32,570 bases of DNA from contig CAYMFM010000044.1 in assembly GCA_964389685.1 (NCBI GenBank), forward strand, positions 1 through 32,570, read 5' to 3'. Source of the stretch: G020353115 sp964389685. Its GTDB lineage: Bacteria; Bacteroidota; Bacteroidia; Bacteroidales; VadinHA17. Made by a program: the position numbers and the translations under genes. The stretch's first letter is position 1. Each line of letters begins with the position of its first letter. Below the pieces are notes generated by a model. That model saw nothing but the letters and a program-made list of their open reading frames with translations. It was not told where the DNA came from and did not search any database. This document shows, piece by piece, positions 32,430 through 32,570 of the stretch.

Positions 32430-32570
32430 TCTATAATAATAGTGCCGTAAATATAGTACTTTTATACTCTACTATTATAAAAACAAGATGATAATGAATT
32501 TGAGAAAATTCAATGTAATCCGTTTATTTTTATCATATTGGGGAAATTTGTAATTAGATAAAAATCATGA

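Overview
The window looks like part of a metagenome-assembled genome from the phylum Bacteroidota. The clues are GldA/GldF/GldG-type ABC transporter genes followed by a DUF4340 gene, SusD-era style short lipoprotein signals, DUF2752, DUF2141 and DUF1295 proteins, few Shine-Dalgarno sequences, and two promoters matching the Bacteroidota TTG / TAnnTTTG consensus. I see no rRNA, tRNA, CRISPR array or complete transposon. There are two 100-N scaffold gaps (5332-5431 and 19827-19926).

Left part (1-8700, all minus strand). A cluster of small membrane proteins (YbjQ family, a two-TM peptide, DUF2752, a polytopic protein) and a lipoprotein lies downstream of a membrane protein plus winged-helix regulator pair. 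That pair is headed by a 42-residue single-TM microprotein with a consensus promoter. After a strong intrinsic terminator (4828-4864) come two tandem secreted M14 zinc carboxypeptidases with calcium-binding DxDGDG-type insertions. The downstream one is interrupted by the first gap.

Centre (8791-18074, plus strand). A hairpin plus promoter region precedes a YdeI-family protein and a SAM methyltransferase. Next come a membrane-anchored protein with an N-terminal CBM9/DOMON-like region and a C-terminal alpha/beta hydrolase, a small DoxX-like protein, and a kinase-ammoniophospholyase fusion (APH domain plus class III PLP domain). Behind the fusion are a DUF2141 protein, a lipoprotein sulfatase with a CxAxR maturation motif, and a DUF1295 membrane enzyme.

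Right part (18075-32570). A repeat-rich patch contains a palindromic REP-like repeat and a probable 169-bp MITE whose end supplies the stop codon of a beta-barrel-like protein gene. After the second gap, whose flanks are an exact 55-bp duplicate, there is a tight operon of a PqqB-like metallo-beta-lactamase lipoprotein, a zinc alcohol dehydrogenase and a D-cysteine desulfhydrase/ACC deaminase family enzyme. Then come two minus-strand membrane proteins (one with ankyrin repeats), a methyltransferase convergent with an amidohydrolase lipoprotein, the gldA-gldF-gldG-DUF4340 operon, and a divergent GroES-like co-chaperonin with no GroEL beside it.

Most functions here are family-level inferences from motifs read by eye. 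The least described pieces are the microprotein/membrane protein/regulator unit with twin direct repeats, the PqqB-like three-gene operon, and the fused kinase-lyase.
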